Shown here: positions 18,091-27,966 of the stretch, piece by piece | How the letters are laid out: every line of letters begins with the position of its first letter | Numbering within the stretch: the first letter of the stretch is position 1 | DNA from: an uncultured Aquimarina sp. | GTDB lineage: Bacteria > Bacteroidota > Bacteroidia > Flavobacteriales > Flavobacteriaceae | Reading direction: 5' to 3' | Length of the DNA: 64,000 bases | NCBI RefSeq assembly: GCF_947492405.1 | Contig: NZ_CANLMP010000002.1 | Span: 124,001 to 188,000, forward strand | Made by a program: the position numbers and the translations under genes | Notes under the pieces: generated by a model | What the model saw: only the letters and a program-made list of their open reading frames with translations | Database searches by the model: none | Told to the model about the DNA's origin: nothing

Positions 18091-18112
18091 AGAGGATGCG
18101 GCAACATCCTCT
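18091..18112 (+). promoter_or_regulatory. 8-bp hairpin between fecR and susC
   Basis: AGAGGATG and CATCCTCT pair perfectly around a CGGCAA loop. It is preceded, not followed, by the homopolymer run, so it is a poor rightward terminator. It may act as an mRNA-processing or stability element that separates regulator and receptor expression, or partly terminate stray leftward transcription. Confidence 0.45.
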
Positions 18113-18167
18113 CCAAAGATCATTTAATTAGACTCAAGAATTAGAATAATTAAAATCAAACAAAATT

Positions 18168-21100
18168 ATGAAAAAAAATCTATCCGGTAACTTTCTTTCC
18201 GGGAAAGACCTTATAAGAATTATGAAAATTTATTCGCTTTTGCTTTGTATTACTATTTCGAAGATATTTTCATTCAGTTCTTATTCTCAAAATATTTCTA
18301 TATCTGTAAATGAAGTCAAGTTACAGATGGCGATTGAGGAAATAGAACAAAAAAGTGAATACAGTTTCTTCTATAATAATAATTTGATCGATATTTCGAC
18401 GAAAGTATCAGTATCGGCAACAAACGAAAATATTTATGCCGTTTTAAGAAAACTTTTTAAGGGAACAGATATTAATTTTAAGATTTATAAAAATAGTATT
18501 GTCTTATTTCCTAAAAACTCAAAAGCTTCAGTGAGAGAGATTCGGAAAATTTTGGACGATATAGAGAAGAGAAAAAAACGACAATCTTCAAAACAAAAAA
18601 CCACTATTGCTAAGACTGAATATGCGCCACAGTCAATTGTAAAAGGAACGGTGAATTCAGATGATAATCTTCCATTACCAGGAGTAAATATATTAGTGAA
18701 AAATACAAATATTGGTGTCTTAACAGATTTTGATGGAGAGTATAGTATTGAAGCTAAACGAGGTGATGTATTAATTTTTTCATATGTAGGTTTTCAAACA
18801 CAAGAAATTGTTGTATCAGAAACAAACGTAATAAACATAACTTTAATAAAGGATGTAAATAGTCTGGAAGAAGTAATAGTAACTGCTCAAGGAATTAAAA
18901 AATCAAGGAAAGCATTAGGATATGCTATTTCGCAAATAGACACTGAAGAAACTGAAAGTAGACCGGAAGTTGATATTTCCAGATCGTTACAAGGTAAAAT
19001 ATCTGGAGTTCAAATTTCTCCGAGTAATGGTAGTAGTGGAGCAGCTGCTAGTATTACTATAAGAGGTAGTCTATCATTAACACAGGGAAACGGAGCTTTA
19101 ATAGTTGTAGATAATGTACCTTTTTCAGGAGGTCTCTTGGATATAGATCCAAATAGTATAAAGAACATTATTGTACTTAAGGGTTTGAATGCATCTGTCC
19201 TTTATGGAAGCCAAGGTAGAAATGGGGTAATTCTTATAGAAACAAAGTCAGCTAATGCACCCATTGGCAAAAAAAGTTTTAATGCTAAAATAACGCAGAC
19301 CACTTATACTAATACAGTGGCTAATTTACCAGATTTTCAAAATACCTATGGTGTAGGAAATAATTTAGTTACTGATGCTAGTACTTTAGGAAATGTAGGT
19401 AGTAATGGTGCTCGTTTTACAGATATAGATTTTGTCCCGCATCCATTAGCGCAGAATCCAGGTTTCCCTCAGTTTGCAAATGAAGTGGTTCCATTTGAGG
19501 CTGCCCGAAATAATGTTAAGGATTTTTTTGATACAGGAATTGGGCTTATAACATCTGCGAATATTAGTGCTACCGGAGAAAAAACATCTCTCAATTTCTC
19601 ATTAGGATATACTGATGAAGGAGGGATCCTGGGAAATAATGATTTTAAAAGGTTTACTCTAGGGTTAGGAGGTACATCCCAATTAACAGATAAACTGAAA
19701 CTGTCTTCGTCTATTTCATATAGTTCTAGAGATAGGTTTTCATATGGTGCTGTAAGTTCTGATGATGATGCAGGACAAGATATTCTAGAAAATCTCTATA
19801 TCATACCAAGAAGTTTGGATATACAGAGTTTCCCTTTTCAGGATCCTATAACAGGAGAGAGTGTATATTATAGAACCAATCGTGAAAACCCAAGGTGGAC
19901 TATAGAGAATACGGGTAGAGAATCTGCAATACGAAGATTTAATGCAACTATAAACCTGGATTATCAATTACATAAAAATCATACACTTAGATATAGAGGA
20001 GGATTACAAGTTGAATCTTTTAATGGTTTAGAGTTTAGAAATAGAGGAGGGTTAGGCACTACCGCATCTTTAGGATCATTAGAATTAACATCGAATACGG
20101 AATTTGATGTGGATAATACGTTAATTTTAGAATCAAATTATGAGCTATCTGATAAAATAGGCTTCGAATCACAATTGGGAGTAAACTCAAGATATGAAAC
20201 ATTTAGATCACAAGATTCTGAATATGCTGAGCAGATTGTTTTTGGTTTTTTAAGACCTAATAATTTTAGAACTCCAGGAGAAGGAGATTTTGATACAAAT
20301 AAAGAAAACCTTCTTGGAGTATTTGGCCAATTTCAATTTGATTATAACAATTATTTATATCTTAATTTATCAGGAAGGTTTGACAAAGGATCTACTATAG
20401 AACGAGAAAATCAGGATCTGTTTTATCCCGGAGTTTCTATTTCATTTGTACCAACATCAGCATTTAATTTTGGAGGGAGTTTGGTTAATTATTTGAAAAT
20501 AAGAGGTGCATACGCTACTTCATCTGGTTTTCCAGGTAGATTTAACACCAGGCAAAGTTTATCATCAGATCCCAGAGAATTTATTGATGTCAATGGAAAC
20601 CCATTGGTAACCAATTCGTTCTTTAATGAATTGGCAAATTCTAATCTAAAACCAGAATTACACAAAGAATTTGAATTAGGGTTAGAAGGTAATTTTATAA
20701 ATAATGCTGTCACCCTACAAGCGTCGGTTTTTTCTCGTATTTCGGATAACCAAATTTTTGGAACTGCTATTGCTCCTTCTACAGGTTTTACAGAAACTAC
20801 TATTAATACTGGTAGAGTAGATACCGAAGGATTAGAAATAGACTTAGGTATTAAACTGTTTAGAAAATCTTCTTTTAATTGGAATATAAGAAACACATTT
20901 ACCACTTTTAAAACAGTTGTAGTTGATCTAGCCGGTGATATTACCAGACAAGGAAACCTTATAGAAGGAGAAGAGTTAGGCGTTTTTGTAGGAAGTTATG
21001 TTGTTCGCGATACACAAGGAAATCCACTTATTGATCCTGCTACCGGAAACATAATTGATAGTGATGATGTAGGATTACCAGATGAAATTATTGGAAATAG

Positions 21101-21635
21101 TGTACCCGATTTTAGAGCTACATCTATTCATGAATTTAGATACAAAAACTTTACACTTTCTACACAATTAGAATACACACATGGCGGCGATCGTAGATCC
21201 AGTGTTGTGGAACTTTTATTAGAAAGAGGAGTTACTACCGATACTGAAAATAGAGAAGGTAGTTTTATACTACCAGGTGTGTACGGAGATGTTTCCTTTG
21301 GAGAACCTTTGTTTGATGCGAATGGTAATACGATACCGAATACGATACAAGTAACAGGTAATAATGCAGTATTTAATAACTTTTATGAACCTGATGAAAA
21401 CATCACTTTTGATGCTTCAGTATTTAGAATAAGAGAAATCTCATTGTCTTATAATCTCAATAAAAAAACGTTTAAAAAATTGCCTTTTAGCAGTATGGAT
21501 TTATCCCTAAGCGGAAGGAATGTCTTTTTTAGTGCTCCAGATTTTCCTGACGGAATTAATTTTGATCCCGAAACAACAGGTTTGTCTACACCAACAACCA
21601 AGAGATACTCTTTGTCTGTCTCTGTTAATTTTTAA
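18168..21635 (+). CDS. SusC/RagA-family TonB-linked outer-membrane transporter with STN domain
   Basis: This 1155-residue outer-membrane protein has a signal region (about 19-42), an STN signalling domain (about 46-113), a carboxypeptidase-regulatory-like domain (about 155-230), a TonB plug (about 250-365, including GKISGVQISPSNGSSG and the LKGLNASVLYGSQGRNG stretch) and a 22-strand-type barrel to the C-terminus, ending in an aromatic final strand (SLSVSVNF). It would import a substrate captured by the SusD-like lipoprotein, powered by TonB. The STN domain talks to the FecR protein encoded upstream, so the locus should be induced by its own substrate. SusD follows 17 nt later. Confidence 0.95.
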   Translation: MKKNLSGNFLSGKDLIRIMKIYSLLLCITISKIFSFSSYSQNISISVNEVKLQMAIEEIEQKSEYSFFYNNNLIDISTKVSVSATNENIYAVLRKLFKGTDINFKIYKNSIVLFPKNSKASVREIRKILDDIEKRKKRQSSKQKTTIAKTEYAPQSIVKGTVNSDDNLPLPGVNILVKNTNIGVLTDFDGEYSIEAKRGDVLIFSYVGFQTQEIVVSETNVINITLIKDVNSLEEVIVTAQGIKKSRKALGYAISQIDTEETESRPEVDISRSLQGKISGVQISPSNGSSGAAASITIRGSLSLTQGNGALIVVDNVPFSGGLLDIDPNSIKNIIVLKGLNASVLYGSQGRNGVILIETKSANAPIGKKSFNAKITQTTYTNTVANLPDFQNTYGVGNNLVTDASTLGNVGSNGARFTDIDFVPHPLAQNPGFPQFANEVVPFEAARNNVKDFFDTGIGLITSANISATGEKTSLNFSLGYTDEGGILGNNDFKRFTLGLGGTSQLTDKLKLSSSISYSSRDRFSYGAVSSDDDAGQDILENLYIIPRSLDIQSFPFQDPITGESVYYRTNRENPRWTIENTGRESAIRRFNATINLDYQLHKNHTLRYRGGLQVESFNGLEFRNRGGLGTTASLGSLELTSNTEFDVDNTLILESNYELSDKIGFESQLGVNSRYETFRSQDSEYAEQIVFGFLRPNNFRTPGEGDFDTNKENLLGVFGQFQFDYNNYLYLNLSGRFDKGSTIERENQDLFYPGVSISFVPTSAFNFGGSLVNYLKIRGAYATSSGFPGRFNTRQSLSSDPREFIDVNGNPLVTNSFFNELANSNLKPELHKEFELGLEGNFINNAVTLQASVFSRISDNQIFGTAIAPSTGFTETTINTGRVDTEGLEIDLGIKLFRKSSFNWNIRNTFTTFKTVVVDLAGDITRQGNLIEGEELGVFVGSYVVRDTQGNPLIDPATGNIIDSDDVGLPDEIIGNSVPDFRATSIHEFRYKNFTLSTQLEYTHGGDRRSSVVELLLERGVTTDTENREGSFILPGVYGDVSFGEPLFDANGNTIPNTIQVTGNNAVFNNFYEPDENITFDASVFRIREISLSYNLNKKTFKKLPFSSMDLSLSGRNVFFSAPDFPDGINFDPETTGLSTPTTKRYSLSVSVNF

Positions 21636-21652
21636 TATAATATATATATAAG

Positions 21653-23248
21653 ATGAAAAAAATATATCTAACAATTAGCTTGTTATTTTTGATACTTGCT
21701 ACATCTTGTGAATTAGGAGATTTTGGTGATAGTTTTCAGGAAAATCCTAATCTATTAGTGCCTGATCAGGCGGATCCAAATTTCTTACTTAACAATGTTC
21801 AGAAAGAAGTAGCAGATCTTCTCATGGATTTAAATCGTACTACTGATGAAGTAATGCGTTATACCGTTTTAAATGAAACATATGCGGACGTTGCAAGCCC
21901 AACCGCTTTAAATGGAGAATACACGAATTATTATGCATTCGTAGAAGATGCTACTATTATATATGACTTGGCTTCAAATGATGAAAATCTATTGTTTCAT
22001 AGAGGTATGGCTACTATTTTGATTGCTTATGCAACTGTAACGATGGTGGATTATCTGGGTGATATACCATTTTCTGATGCTAACAATGCCACCGGAGGCG
22101 AACAAATATTTAATCCTAAACCGGATGATGATGAAGCAATATACAACGACTTGCTAGCTCGCATTGACACTGCCATCGAAGATTTAATAAATGCCACTAT
22201 CGTACCGACCAATGATCTATATTATGAAGGGGATGCAGATAAATGGATTCGATTGGCAAAGTCACTACAATTAAAAATGTTGGTTAATATTGGAGATGTA
22301 GCAGGGATAAACGCTTTATTGATAGAAGATAACTTTATTACCCCAATAGAGGATTTTCAATTTCAATATGGTACCAACCAAACAGAGCCTAATAGTCGTC
22401 ATCCGGATTTTAATACGGGATACGCTCCAGGTGGATATAGTCAGTTCTTAGGGAACTCATTCCTAAACTTACTTCTAAATGATAAAACGATCAGAGATCC
22501 AAGACTTAGGTATTATGTATATCGTCAGAATGGAGCAGATCCTTCTGATACATTGTTAGGTTGCGTTGGAGCTACTAATTTTGATTTTTGTTATCTGGGT
22601 AATTCCTATTACGGAAGGGATCATGGCGATACGAGATCTAGAGGAACAGATGCTATTTTTAGAGCTACCTATGGATTGTACCCTGTAGGAGGAACTTTTG
22701 ATGAGGATAACCCAAGTGCTCCGGATTTTGCCATAGATACACAAAATCAATCTGGCGCCGGAATTTTGCCTATTTTACTGTCTTCTTTTGTAGACTTTTT
22801 AAGAGCAGAAGCAGCATTGAGATTAGGCACTAATGATAATGCAGAAGCATTATTAGAATCAGGCATTAGAAAATCAATGGATAAAGTAGTGAACTTTGCC
22901 GGTGGAATTGCTCTAAGCTCTCCTTTTGCCGCTTCTACAGCAGATATAGAAACCTATGTGGCAGAGGTAATGACTGCGTATAATGCTACTGATGCTCAAG
23001 GCAAGTTGGATATTATTTTGAAAGAATATTATTTAGCTTCTTACGGAAATTCTACAGAATCTTATAATGGATATAGACGCACCGGATTCCCTTCTGTTTT
23101 TAGCGCTCCAATTTTTGATAGCAATACACCCTTCCCAAGGTTGTTTTCATTGCCAGAAGATGCTGTTAATTTTAATAACCAATTGGAACAAAGACCAATT
23201 GTGACTCAGGTTTTTTGGGATAGAAATTCAGCAGGTTTTATTAATTAA
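21653..23248 (+). CDS. SusD/RagB-family substrate-binding lipoprotein
   Basis: The 531-residue lipoprotein (lipobox LATSC, Cys19) belongs to the SusD-like_2 type: helical TPR scaffold with segments such as GMATILIAYATVTMVDYLGD IPFSD (split here) and WIRLAKSLQLKMLVNI, and a C-terminal YNGYRRTGFPS. It sits on the cell surface as the lid of the SusC transporter and binds substrate. The SusD-like_2 branch is found with many non-glycan or uncharacterised systems. Close spacing to susC and to the next lipoprotein gene indicates one operon. Confidence 0.93.
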   Translation: MKKIYLTISLLFLILATSCELGDFGDSFQENPNLLVPDQADPNFLLNNVQKEVADLLMDLNRTTDEVMRYTVLNETYADVASPTALNGEYTNYYAFVEDATIIYDLASNDENLLFHRGMATILIAYATVTMVDYLGDIPFSDANNATGGEQIFNPKPDDDEAIYNDLLARIDTAIEDLINATIVPTNDLYYEGDADKWIRLAKSLQLKMLVNIGDVAGINALLIEDNFITPIEDFQFQYGTNQTEPNSRHPDFNTGYAPGGYSQFLGNSFLNLLLNDKTIRDPRLRYYVYRQNGADPSDTLLGCVGATNFDFCYLGNSYYGRDHGDTRSRGTDAIFRATYGLYPVGGTFDEDNPSAPDFAIDTQNQSGAGILPILLSSFVDFLRAEAALRLGTNDNAEALLESGIRKSMDKVVNFAGGIALSSPFAASTADIETYVAEVMTAYNATDAQGKLDIILKEYYLASYGNSTESYNGYRRTGFPSVFSAPIFDSNTPFPRLFSLPEDAVNFNNQLEQRPIVTQVFWDRNSAGFIN

Positions 23249-23265
23249 TTTAAATACTATTATTG

Positions 23266-24426
23266 ATGAAAAATATATATCTATTAGCATTACTGATATT
23301 AGGAATATCTTGTAATGACAACAACGATGTACTGGAAGATAATTTTACGAGAGGTGGATTAGTAGTATGGGATGAAATACCGGAATCATTTAGACTTAAC
23401 TTTTTAGAAATCGACAACCTTGAGTTTTCTAATGGTGTTGAAGACCCAAACAATAATATCATTTCGTATGATTTATCATTGACCTACGGAGATATTACGG
23501 TTGATAAATTTATAACATTAACCTCTTTCCCAAATACATTAACTTTTACTGGACAAGATATTTTAACAGCATTAAATCTGACTAAAGAAGAGATTGATAT
23601 TGCTATTCCTTTAGATTTTGTTGCTATCATAAGTACGACGAATGGTGTTTTTGATGGAGCAATAACAGTTTTTAATAGTGACGATAACACCAATGATGGA
23701 GGTGATTCCGGTCCTGGATTATTAGATAACCCTTCTTTTAATCAAGCAATAAATTTTAGAATGTCATTCTTTGTGCCACCGCCATTAAAACTAAGAGGAA
23801 CATCTTTTGAAGAGCCTTTCGGTACCGATGATCGGTATACAAGACCTGACGCAGTTGCCATAGGCGAGCTATTAAATAATCCAGGAGAAAGACATGTAAT
23901 GCATACTGCGACTGGTATTGGTGTAGATGATGAAATAGGATTTAGATCTTTTTTCTCCGACCCAAACACCACGGTAAGTAGTCCTGGATTTACATCAGAG
24001 CAAATTGGAGTTAGTAATGATGGCGGTCCAACTGGTGGTTCATTTTTAGATGGGAATCAAGCGTACCAGATAGAAGATATAGATGGAACGATTAGAATAG
24101 AATTTGATAGAGTACCAGTGGATGTTGCACAACATCCATCAACAGGTATACAGATTCAGTATTTTCCTATTGGAGGAAACAATCGCGAAGACGATGATTT
24201 TATTAGAGTAACGGCTATTATAGAAAGAGCAGATAACACCACTGAAAACCTAGTACTTCTTGATATAGATGGATTAACTGTTAATGATGGGTTAGATACC
24301 TGGAATCTCGTGGATTCTGGTTTTTTAACAAATGTTGCGGCGTATACATTAATTGTGGAGATAGCTGTCGATGGAGGCTCAGAAGATACTTATTTTGATC
24401 AAATGCTAGTGTATATACCAGGATAG
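23266..24426 (+). CDS. SusE-position surface lipoprotein of unknown fold
   Basis: The 386-residue protein has a lipobox (LGISC, Cys16 from the ATG at 23266) followed by an acidic NDNNDVLEDN stretch typical of exported surface lipoproteins. Beta-rich sequence follows, first an Ig-like part (about 25-125), then a jelly-roll-like part (about 150-385) that begins after the acidic DDNTNDGGDSG linker. Position just after susD suggests a SusE/F-like or surface binding protein for the same substrate. The family is not recognised and no catalytic motif is seen. An in-frame TTG one codon upstream is less likely as start. Confidence 0.7.
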   Translation: MKNIYLLALLILGISCNDNNDVLEDNFTRGGLVVWDEIPESFRLNFLEIDNLEFSNGVEDPNNNIISYDLSLTYGDITVDKFITLTSFPNTLTFTGQDILTALNLTKEEIDIAIPLDFVAIISTTNGVFDGAITVFNSDDNTNDGGDSGPGLLDNPSFNQAINFRMSFFVPPPLKLRGTSFEEPFGTDDRYTRPDAVAIGELLNNPGERHVMHTATGIGVDDEIGFRSFFSDPNTTVSSPGFTSEQIGVSNDGGPTGGSFLDGNQAYQIEDIDGTIRIEFDRVPVDVAQHPSTGIQIQYFPIGGNNREDDDFIRVTAIIERADNTTENLVLLDIDGLTVNDGLDTWNLVDSGFLTNVAAYTLIVEIAVDGGSEDTYFDQMLVYIPG

Positions 24427-24469
24427 AGCTTTGCTAAAACGCTAAGTAGTAATAGTAAAAAATATAAAA

Positions 24470-26164
24470 ATGAATAATATATATATATATAATAAAGTAT
24501 CGGTAGTGATGTCAGTACTGGCATTGATTATGACAGGTATAATATCTTGTGGAGATGATGATTTTAGAGTAATACCAGAATCAGATCCAGCTCAAACAAT
24601 TACTAACATTGATCCAGATGTAGCAGATATTGGATCTGAGGTTATTATCACAGGTACTAATTTTAGTCTCGTACGTGCAAATAACAGAGTGAGTTTTAAT
24701 GGAGTATTTGCATCTGTCATCTCTGTCAGTGAAACAGAGTTGACAGTGAATGTTCCCGAAGGAGCTACTACAGGACCAGTAGCTTTAACAATTGGTCAGA
24801 TTACGGTAGATGGTCCTAGTTTTAGAGTTGTTAGTGCGCCAATGATTACAAGCTTAAGCGTAACCGGAGCCGCAGTTGGAGAAACAGTTGTGATTACCGG
24901 AGTAAACTTTGGAGAAACTATTGCGGATAACTCTGTAGCATTTAATGGAACCGAAGCCGAAATTATTGCAGCATCAACGACGGAAATAACAGTGGTTATT
25001 CCTGATGGCGCCACAACGGGTCCACTTACGGTTGAAGTTTTAGGTCAAACAGGAACCATAGAATTATTTACGATAACACCGACTATTACATCGTTTAGTC
25101 CAGAAAGTGGCGCAGCGGATGATGAAATAACAATCACAGGAACAAATTTTAATGTAGATGTAGATGTCAATAATGTAAGCTTTAACGGAGTTTTAGCTAA
25201 CGTAATTTCAGCTTCGACTACAGAATTGGTAGTGGAAGTTCCAGCTGAAGCCAGTTCTGGAAGAATAGCTGTAGAAATAGAAGGTTTATTGGCTACTAGT
25301 GAAACAGATTTTATCACGATACCTTCTATAGTATCCTTTTCCCCAGAAGTTGGAGCATCAGGAATAGAAGTAATTATAACAGGAGGTAATTTCAGTACAA
25401 TTCCTGGAGATAATGTGGTTAGGTTTAATGGTGTTGTTGCTGTAGTTACAGAAAGTACGGTCACCAGTATTACTACATCAGTACCAAATGGATCTGAAAC
25501 TGGACCAATTACAGTAGAAGTTGATGGTCAAATAGGTACAAGTACTAGTGATTTTGTAATTGACAATAGTGTTGTAACCCTACTGGTAGCAATTAATAAT
25601 GTCAATGATGACGTAGAAGAAGCTGAAGACGGTAGAATGTTATTGGAAAGCGGTGATCTCGAATTAGGAGAATTTGATACTTTTAGTACACCAGATGTAG
25701 GACTACAAAAAATCGGACTTCGTTTTAATAATGTCACAATTCCAACAGGAGTAACCATTCAAGAAGCAAAAATTATATTCGTAGCGGATCAAACAGAAGG
25801 AGCAAACCCAACAGAAATGACAATTTTTGGTGAAGACGTTGGCAATGCTGCAGCATATACAGAAGATTTAGGAAATTTATCCGCCAGACCTTTAACAATG
25901 GCCAATGCGGTTTGGAATATACCTGAGTGGATAGGAACAGATACCCCCATTGCCGATAGAACAACCGTAGATATATCAAATATTATTAATGAGATTATCG
26001 CAAGAGGAGACTGGACTGAAGGAAATAGTATGAATTTTATTTTTGAAGCTTCAGGAGTTTCTGCAGGAGCAACAGAAAATAATGTCGGCCGAGAAGCGGA
26101 GACTTATGATGTTGATAACCCACAAGAAGGAGCTCAATTAATGATTAAATATATGATCAACTAA
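24470..26164 (+). CDS. IPT/TIG-repeat surface lipoprotein (putative surface binding protein)
   Basis: The 564-residue lipoprotein (lipobox GIISC, Cys27) has four tandem IPT/TIG Ig-like repeats at about 42-122, 124-203, 205-285 and 287-367, each with the pattern PxxxxxGxxVxITGxNF and a central VSFNG. A C-terminal beta-sandwich of about 190 residues follows (about 373-562), with LGLRFNNVTIP-like and AKIIFVADQ strands resembling DNRLRE/CBM96-type domains. Repeated IPT stalks carrying a terminal binding domain are the design of surface glycan-binding proteins in SusCD loci. Here the ligand is unknown. Confidence 0.8.
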   Translation: MNNIYIYNKVSVVMSVLALIMTGIISCGDDDFRVIPESDPAQTITNIDPDVADIGSEVIITGTNFSLVRANNRVSFNGVFASVISVSETELTVNVPEGATTGPVALTIGQITVDGPSFRVVSAPMITSLSVTGAAVGETVVITGVNFGETIADNSVAFNGTEAEIIAASTTEITVVIPDGATTGPLTVEVLGQTGTIELFTITPTITSFSPESGAADDEITITGTNFNVDVDVNNVSFNGVLANVISASTTELVVEVPAEASSGRIAVEIEGLLATSETDFITIPSIVSFSPEVGASGIEVIITGGNFSTIPGDNVVRFNGVVAVVTESTVTSITTSVPNGSETGPITVEVDGQIGTSTSDFVIDNSVVTLLVAINNVNDDVEEAEDGRMLLESGDLELGEFDTFSTPDVGLQKIGLRFNNVTIPTGVTIQEAKIIFVADQTEGANPTEMTIFGEDVGNAAAYTEDLGNLSARPLTMANAVWNIPEWIGTDTPIADRTTVDISNIINEIIARGDWTEGNSMNFIFEASGVSAGATENNVGREAETYDVDNPQEGAQLMIKYMIN

Positions 26165-26170
26165 GACCAA

Positions 26171-26215
26171 AAAGACTTGGTTATCAGATTCATTTTGAAA
26201 ACCAGGTCTTTCTTT
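26171..26215 (+). terminator. hairpin after the IPT/TIG lipoprotein gene
   Basis: AAAGACTTGGTT (26171-26182) pairs with AACCAGGTCTTT (26200-26211), 12 bp including one G-T wobble, followed by CTTT. It starts 7 nt after the stop codon. It may terminate or attenuate transcription before the hydrolase gene. Confidence 0.55.
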
Positions 26216-26305
26216 AGATGTATCAGACTAACAGGTTATTCTTGGATTCTAAACGATCCAGATAGCATCTGTTATAGCTATTTTACACACAAAATTTATA
26301 GAAAT

Positions 26306-27763
26306 ATGAAATCTACGATATACACCATAATTACTTTATCATTATTGATGATGAGTTGTCAGAGTGATGATGATATTACTGCTTCTATTCAAGAAGGAGG
26401 CAATGTTTTTTTTAATCTTGAAAGCATTGAGGTTGACCGTACTTCATCTCAGCCCGTAATGGTTGAATTGAGATATGATGGACCAAAACAAGATTTGGAT
26501 ATTACAGTACCTTTTACAATTAGTTTTCCCGGAGAGAACAATGCGGTAGAAAATGAAGATTTTTTGCTACCTCAATCTGATTCTTTTATTATTAAAAGAG
26601 GGCAAGCTGTTACAAGCGTGGTTTTACTACAAAGGGTATTAAACAACCCAGAAGCAAACCAAAATAGATCTTTGACTTTTACATTACAATCTAGCGAAGG
26701 AGTTACTATAGGAAATTCATCCAGTAATGGTAATTCAATTACTATTACATTAAATTCAACTACCGAAATCGAAGAAGTGGATCCTAATGACCCAGAAGAT
26801 TTTATAGGAGATAAAAAATTTGCTATTACTGTGGGAACTTCTACTTTGAAAATTCCATACTTCTCAGGTCGAGAAGATATTAGAGAAACAGATAATAACG
26901 ATATCACAAGGGCTATAGTTGTTTTGCACGGTTCAGGAAGGACTGCAAAAAAACAATATACACGCATGTTAGCAGCTGCAAATCTGGAAACTAATAAGCT
27001 TGATTCACTATTAATTGTTTCGCCACAATTTTTAGAAGAAGAAGATATTGACAACTTTGTTTTGGATGAAGAACATCTGTATTGGAGTGGATCTGGATGG
27101 CGTATAGGATTTACTTCACAAGATGAAGATAGTAATCCTCGACCAGAAAGGGTGTCTTCTTATACCGTTATGGATTCTATAATGGTAAACCTGTCAAAAT
27201 ACCCTAATTTAAAAAAGATAGTATTAACAGGTCATTCAGCTGGAGGTCAGTTTGTAAATAGATATTCTGCAACTTCTCCAATTGCAGATGATTTAATAGC
27301 AGATGGGATTGATATAAGTTTTGTGGTTAATAATCCTGCTTCTTATGTATATATGAACAATACCCGTAAGGTTCTTGGTACAGAAAATACCTTTGCCGTA
27401 CCTACAATTAATTGCTCTGGCTATAATGATTATAGATATGGTTTGGATGATTTACCATCGTACTTAAGAGATATAGGAGGTGAAGATGTTATTAGAGATA
27501 GATTAAAACAAAGAAAAGTAGCATATCTAATTGGTCAGAATGATAATGACCCCAATTTTCCGAATTTTGATGATTCTTGTGAAGCAGTATTGCAAGGGAG
27601 AGACAGGTTTGAAAGAGCTATTAATTATTTTGATCACTTAAATGATTTTTACGGAACTTCTATTAATGATCTTCAAAAAATAGAAGTTGTTCCGGGAGCA
27701 GGACATAGTAGTGAAGATATGTATTTGTCAGAAGTGGGGCGCAGGAATATATTTAGAAACTAA
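26306..27763 (+). CDS. alpha/beta serine-hydrolase lipoprotein with N-terminal beta-sandwich
   Basis: From the ATG at 26306 the 485-residue protein has a lipobox (MMSC, Cys18) followed by acidic residues. A Calx-beta/Ig-like domain (about 30-150) and an alpha/beta hydrolase domain (about 170-485) come next. The latter has an oxyanion HGSGR, the nucleophile elbow GHSAGGQ, an acid in GQNDND and His in GAGHSSEDM. The fold resembles esterase or PHB-depolymerase-like enzymes. As an exported lipoprotein in a SusCD operon it probably cuts the imported substrate at the surface. A longer frame to 26177 exists but lacks a signal and overlaps the hairpin. Confidence 0.78.
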   Translation: MKSTIYTIITLSLLMMSCQSDDDITASIQEGGNVFFNLESIEVDRTSSQPVMVELRYDGPKQDLDITVPFTISFPGENNAVENEDFLLPQSDSFIIKRGQAVTSVVLLQRVLNNPEANQNRSLTFTLQSSEGVTIGNSSSNGNSITITLNSTTEIEEVDPNDPEDFIGDKKFAITVGTSTLKIPYFSGREDIRETDNNDITRAIVVLHGSGRTAKKQYTRMLAAANLETNKLDSLLIVSPQFLEEEDIDNFVLDEEHLYWSGSGWRIGFTSQDEDSNPRPERVSSYTVMDSIMVNLSKYPNLKKIVLTGHSAGGQFVNRYSATSPIADDLIADGIDISFVVNNPASYVYMNNTRKVLGTENTFAVPTINCSGYNDYRYGLDDLPSYLRDIGGEDVIRDRLKQRKVAYLIGQNDNDPNFPNFDDSCEAVLQGRDRFERAINYFDHLNDFYGTSINDLQKIEVVPGAGHSSEDMYLSEVGRRNIFRN

Positions 27764-27869
27764 TATTGATTTCTAATCCGAGACAGTACTATAAAGTTTG
27801 CTTCCTGTTGATGAGGTTTACTACAATTTAAATACCCCGATACTTATTTGAGTTAGCCATTGGATAAAT

Positions 27870-27907
27870 GAGCCTGATATTATGATGAATCATCAGGCTC
27901 TTTATTT
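27870..27907 (+). terminator. Rho-independent terminator after the hydrolase gene
   Basis: GAGCCTGAT (27870-27878) and ATCAGGCTC (27892-27900) form a perfect 9-bp stem followed by TTTATTT. It closes the sigma/SusCD operon and separates it from the S9 peptidase gene. Confidence 0.75.
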
Positions 27908-27966
27908 GCTCAATTTTGACAAGATCGATTATAGACATTACATAATATTATTTAATACAATGAACC

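Noticed and set aside
18091..18112. Terminator after fecR
   Set aside because: The hairpin is not followed by a T-run on the plus strand.
25045..25464. Long antisense frames within the IPT/TIG gene
   Set aside because: They arise from the repetitive composition of the IPT repeats; the sense strand has a lipobox and clear domains.
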